Assembly: GCA_018268675.1 (NCBI GenBank)
Contig: JAFDWB010000082.1
Location: 20,949-84,948, forward strand
Direction: 5' to 3'
From: Actinomycetota bacterium
GTDB taxonomy: Bacteria; Actinomycetota; Thermoleophilia; Solirubrobacterales; 70-9
Length of the DNA: 64,000 nucleotides
The notes under the pieces are model-generated. The model was given only the letters and a program-made list of their open reading frames with translations. It ran no database searches and was not told the origin of the DNA. Of this stretch, positions 59,856 to 64,000 are shown piece by piece (within the stretch, counting starts at the first letter, position 1; each line of letters starts with the position of its first letter). The translations under genes were made by a program, and so were the position numbers.

Positions 59856-60820
59856 GAAATCTGCTCACGATCGAGGAAGTCGACCGCGAGGCGATGGAGG
59901 CGATCCTCGACCGCGCCGAAAGCTTCGCCGAGGTCGGCCGCCGCGACATCAAAAAAGTGCCCACTTTGCGCGGTCGCACCGTGGTGACGCTGTTCTACGA
60001 GTCGAGCACCCGCACCTCGAGCTCCTTCGAGCTCGCCGCGAAGCGGCTCTCGGCCGACCTGATCTCGATCAAGGCGGCGGGCTCCTCGGTCGACAAGGGC
60101 GAGTCGCTGAAGGACACGGTCGCGACGCTCTCCGCCTACGACCCGGCGGCGATCGTCATCCGCCACCCCTACGCGGGCGCCGCCCAGATGGTCGCCGGCT
60201 GGACCGAAGCCGCCGTCGTCAACGCGGGGGACGGCAAGCACGAGCACCCGAGCCAGGCGCTGCTCGACGTCTACACCCTGCGCCGCCGCCTCGGCTCCCT
60301 GGAGGGAAAGCGGATCTGGATCGTCGGCGACGTCCTCCACAGCCGCGTCGCCCGCTCCAACCTGATCGCCTTCCGCCGGATGGGCGCCGAGGTGACGCTC
60401 TGCGGCCCGCCGACCCTGATCCCGCGCGGGATCGAGGAGCTCGGCTGCGACGTCACCTACTCACTCGACGGGATGGAGGAGGCCGACGTCGTCTACGCCC
60501 TGCGCATGCAGCTGGAGCGGATGACCGGCAGCTTCGTCCCCAGCCTGCGCGAGTACGCGGCGACCTTCCAGATCGACACCCGGCGCCTTGGGCCGCGCCA
60601 GCTGCTGCTCCATCCCGGCCCGGTCAACCGCGGGGTCGAGATCTCCGGCGAGGCGATCGACTCGCCGCAGTCGCTGATCGGCGAGCAGGTGGCCGCCGGG
60701 CTGGTGGTGCGGATGGCGATCCTCTACGAGCTGCTCGCCGGCGGACCGGAGCGCCCGGTCGCGATCGGCGAGAGCTCCGCCGCCGAGGCCGCCGCGCCGA
60801 CGATCGGACAGCCCGCGTGA
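59852..60820 (+). CDS. pyrB: aspartate carbamoyltransferase catalytic subunit
   Basis: PyrB joins carbamoyl phosphate and aspartate, step two of pyrimidine synthesis. The 322-residue protein has the carbamoyl-phosphate loop FYESSTRTSSSFELA (about 49-63), HPYAG, DGKHEHPSQALLDVYT, and the aspartate-binding HPGPVNRGVEIS. It is normal length plus a short Ala-rich tail. No regulatory pyrI gene follows. ATG overlaps the pyrR stop by 4 nt and the TGA overlaps the pyrC GTG. Confidence 0.98.
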   Translation: MRNLLTIEEVDREAMEAILDRAESFAEVGRRDIKKVPTLRGRTVVTLFYESSTRTSSSFELAAKRLSADLISIKAAGSSVDKGESLKDTVATLSAYDPAAIVIRHPYAGAAQMVAGWTEAAVVNAGDGKHEHPSQALLDVYTLRRRLGSLEGKRIWIVGDVLHSRVARSNLIAFRRMGAEVTLCGPPTLIPRGIEELGCDVTYSLDGMEEADVVYALRMQLERMTGSFVPSLREYAATFQIDTRRLGPRQLLLHPGPVNRGVEISGEAIDSPQSLIGEQVAAGLVVRMAILYELLAGGPERPVAIGESSAAEAAAPTIGQPA

Positions 60821-62175
60821 GCGCCCCAGACCTCGCCCAGCTGCTCGACCTCCGCGCCGGGCAGCCCGCCGACCTCATCCTGCGCCGCGCCACGCTGCTC
60901 GACCCCGTCGCCGGGATCGACGGCGTCCACGACCTCGTCATCCGCGGCGGCCGGATCGCCGCGCTCGCCGCCCCCGGCGAGGCCGAGGCGGACGGCGCCG
61001 AGGAGCTCGACGCCGAGGGGCTCCACGCCTTCCCGGCCTTCTTCGACCCCCACGTTCACCTCCGCACCCCCGGCCAGGAGCACAAGGAGGACGTCGAAAC
61101 CGGCACCCGGGCCGCCGCCGCGGGCGGCTACTGCGGGATCGTCGCGATGGCCAACACGGCGCCGCCGGTCTCCACCGCGGCCGACGTCGCCGCGCTCCGC
61201 GAGCAAGCGCGCGCCGGGGCCTCGGTGCCGGTCGGCTTCGTCGCCACCGTGACCGCGGCGATGAAGGGCGAGGAGCTGACCGAGATGGTCGAGCTGCGCG
61301 AGGCGGGCGCGGTCGGCTTCTCCGACGACGGCCTGCCGATCCGCAACGCGCGGATCATGCTGCGCGCGCTCCAGTACCAGAAGCTCTGCGGCGGCAACAT
61401 CGCCCTCCACGAGGAGGACCCCGACCTCTCCGGGGCGGGCGTGATGCACGAGGGCGCCGTCTCGGCGGCGATCGGCCTCGCCGGGGTCCCCTCGGTCTCC
61501 GAGTCGACGATGATCGCCCGCGACGCCGCCCTGGCCGCCTACGAGGACGCCCGCATCCACGTCCAGCACCTCTCGGCGCGGGAGTCGGTCGAGATCGTCG
61601 CCGCCGCCAAGGCAGCCGGGGTGCGGATCACCGCGGAGGCGAGCCCGCACCACCTCGTGCTCACCGACGACGAGGTCCGCAGCCTCGACCCGCGCCGCTT
61701 CAAGATGAACCCGCCGCTCCGCCACGAGTCCGACCGCCAGGCGCTGATCGGGGCGCTCCGCGACGGCACCGTCGACTGCATCGCCACCGACCACGCGCCC
61801 CACCACTCCGACGAAAAGGAAGTGCCGTTCGAGCAGGCGGCGATGGGGGTGACCGGGCTGGAGACGGCCTTCGCGGCGCTCCACACCGAGCTCGTCCTGC
61901 CTGGCGTGATCGACCTGGCGCTGCTGATCGAGCGGATGGCGGGCGGCGCCGCCCCCTTCGACCTGCCCCGCCCGACCCTCGCGGTCGGCGCCGAGGCGAA
62001 CGTCGCCCTCTGCGACCTCGCCGCCGAGTGGACGGTCGGCGAGGACGGCTACGAGAGCCGCTCCTCGAACTCCTGGGCCGAGGGCCGCACGCTGACCGGA
62101 CGCGTGCTCGTCACCGTCGCCGCCGGCCAGGTCGCCTACCGCCTGCGCTCCTTCAGCCTCGGAGTGGCCTCGTGA
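60817..62175 (+). CDS. pyrC: dihydroorotase
   Basis: PyrC closes carbamoyl aspartate to dihydroorotate. The 452-residue amidohydrolase (type I/AllB-like) has the zinc motif FFDPHVHLRTPGQEHKED (about 75-92), MANTAPP, HEEDPDL, the HVQHLSARESVE histidine, AEASPHHLVLTDD and the final Asp in ATDHAPHH. A carbamylated Lys seems replaced by Asp/Glu, typical for the type I group. GTG start overlaps pyrB; stop overlaps carA. Confidence 0.96.
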   Translation: MSAPDLAQLLDLRAGQPADLILRRATLLDPVAGIDGVHDLVIRGGRIAALAAPGEAEADGAEELDAEGLHAFPAFFDPHVHLRTPGQEHKEDVETGTRAAAAGGYCGIVAMANTAPPVSTAADVAALREQARAGASVPVGFVATVTAAMKGEELTEMVELREAGAVGFSDDGLPIRNARIMLRALQYQKLCGGNIALHEEDPDLSGAGVMHEGAVSAAIGLAGVPSVSESTMIARDAALAAYEDARIHVQHLSARESVEIVAAAKAAGVRITAEASPHHLVLTDDEVRSLDPRRFKMNPPLRHESDRQALIGALRDGTVDCIATDHAPHHSDEKEVPFEQAAMGVTGLETAFAALHTELVLPGVIDLALLIERMAGGAAPFDLPRPTLAVGAEANVALCDLAAEWTVGEDGYESRSSNSWAEGRTLTGRVLVTVAAGQVAYRLRSFSLGVAS

Positions 62176-63276
62176 ACGAAGCCGCCTACCTGCTGCTGGA
62201 GGACGGGCTGCGCCTCGACGGCGATCTGGTCGGGCATCCCACCGCGATCACCGGCGAGGTCGTCTTCAACACTTCGATGACCGGCTACCAGGAGGCGGTC
62301 ACCGACCCCTCCTACGCGGGCCAGATCATCGTCTTCACCTACCCGCTGATCGGCAACTACGGCGTCAGCGGGGCGGCGATGGAGTCCGAGTCCGTCCACG
62401 CCCGCGGCGTCGTCATGCGCGATGCGAAGAACCGCGAGGACGCCGCCACCGCCGAGGGCGGCTGGCTCGACTGGCTCGGCGACACCGGCACCCCGGGGAT
62501 CAGCGGCGTCGACACCCGCGCCCTGGTCCGCCACCTGCGCGACCGCGGCGCGATGCGCGGCGGCATCTTCCCCGCCTCCGTCCCCGAGCCCGAGGCGCGC
62601 GAGCGGATCGCCGCCGAGCCCCCGATGGCGGGCGCCGACCTCGCCCGCACCGTCACCCCGCCGGAAATCGTCCGCTTCGACGGCGACGGCCCCCACGTGG
62701 TCGGGATCGACACCGGGATCAAGCTCTCGATCGTCCGCCAGCTGCGCGAGCACGGCGCCCGCCTGACGCTCGTCCCCTGCGACCGGACCCCCGAGCAGGT
62801 CCTCGCCGAGGACCCCGACATCGTCTTCCTCGCCAACGGCCCGGGCGACCCGGCGGCGCTCGACTACGTCGTCGAGACGGTCCGCGGGATCGTCGGCAGG
62901 CGCCCGGTCTTCGGCATCTGCCTCGGCCACCAACTGCTCTGCCGCGCCGTCGGCCTCAAGACGTACAAGCTCCCCTTCGGGCACCGTGGCGCCAACCACC
63001 CGGTCAAGGACCTGGCCACCGGGCGCATCGACATCACCTCCCAGAACCATGGCTTCGCGGTCGAGGGGCCGGGCGGCGAGCCGACGATCGAGGGCGACGA
63101 ACCGGTCCGCTGGGACACCGACTTCGGCGTCGCCGAGCTCTCGCAGCTGAACCTCTACGACCGCACCGTCGAGGGCCTCGTCCTGCGCGACGTCGCCGGC
63201 GCCACCGTCCAGTACCACCCCGAGGCGGGCCCCGGCCCGCACGACGCCCGCCACCTCTTCGACCGGTTCCTGGCCC

Positions 63277-63287
<11 letters not shown>
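62172..63287 (+). CDS. carA: carbamoyl-phosphate synthase small subunit
   Basis: CarA releases ammonia from glutamine for CarB. The 371-residue protein has the CarA N-terminal domain ([35 protein letters not shown]) and the class I amidotransferase with the Cys nucleophile in [21 protein letters not shown], and the His/Glu in [16 protein letters not shown] 62172 overlaps the pyrC stop; the last 11 nt overlap carB. Length is normal. Confidence 0.97.

Positions 63288-64000
<713 letters not shown>

Overview
The window is about 70% G+C and carries housekeeping genes typical of Actinobacteria. Several fine features point to the class Thermoleophilia (Solirubrobacterales-like): a fused SecD-SecF protein, many GTG and TTG starts, and blocks whose order matches Mycobacterium tuberculosis (tlyA-nadK-recN-steA-mctB-pyrG; pdxS-pdxT-yebC-ruvCAB-secDF-relA; pyrR-pyrB-pyrC-carA-carB). 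The class is my inference from gene content, not a database result. There is no integrase, transposase, phage gene or CRISPR array, so this is chromosomal backbone with small lineage-specific inserts.

Layout. 36-995: an atypical NAD-binding epimerase-like gene on the minus strand. 996-1594: a long AT-richer gap with a minus-strand intrinsic terminator. 1595-9866: tlyA, nadK, recN, steA, mctB, a MraY-like gene and pyrG. 10224-18068: M20 peptidase, DUF3866, xerD, mutM, recO, dgt and dnaG, then tRNA-Asn. 18282-28929: mostly lineage-specific envelope and secreted proteins (glycosyltransferase, SDR, lipoproteins, HPt, CapA-like, membrane proteins), with tRNA-Met inside. 29003-45391: RpiR regulator, pdxS, pdxT, M29 aminopeptidase, yebC, ruvC, ruvA, ruvB, a zinc-ribbon/PAS-like gene, secDF, recJ and relA. 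45396-51479: epimerase, then a minus-strand group (DGK-like kinase, MBL hydrolase, phosphohexomutase, HIT, CorA). 51594-55788: a SAM-I riboswitch followed by a tightly coupled run of thrC-like, MoaD-like, nucleotidyltransferase, dehydratase and SRAP genes. 55801-59003: a membrane-anchored protein, a hydrolase, tRNA-Arg and rnz. 59295-64000: the pyrimidine operon pyrR-pyrB-pyrC-carA-carB, with carB cut by the window edge.

The most interesting signals are these. (1) A complete S-box riboswitch with a readable terminator/antiterminator controls a threonine-synthase-like enzyme plus a MoaD-type carrier ending in Gly-Gly. This suggests carrier-based homocysteine synthesis rather than threonine synthesis. 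(2) Two intergenic elements of about 120 nt have covarying terminal stems, equal 90-nt interiors and a conserved inner hairpin. (3) A three-copy palindrome family has the arm GGTGAGTTCGCA. (4) Many genes have a TAnnnT box 6 to 10 nt before the start codon, implying widespread leaderless transcription. (5) A PyrR-type RNA loop overlaps the pyrR ribosome binding site. (6) pdxT and possibly relA appear to use CTG and ATT start codons.

All positions were read by eye; domain assignments rest on recognised motifs and no search was run.
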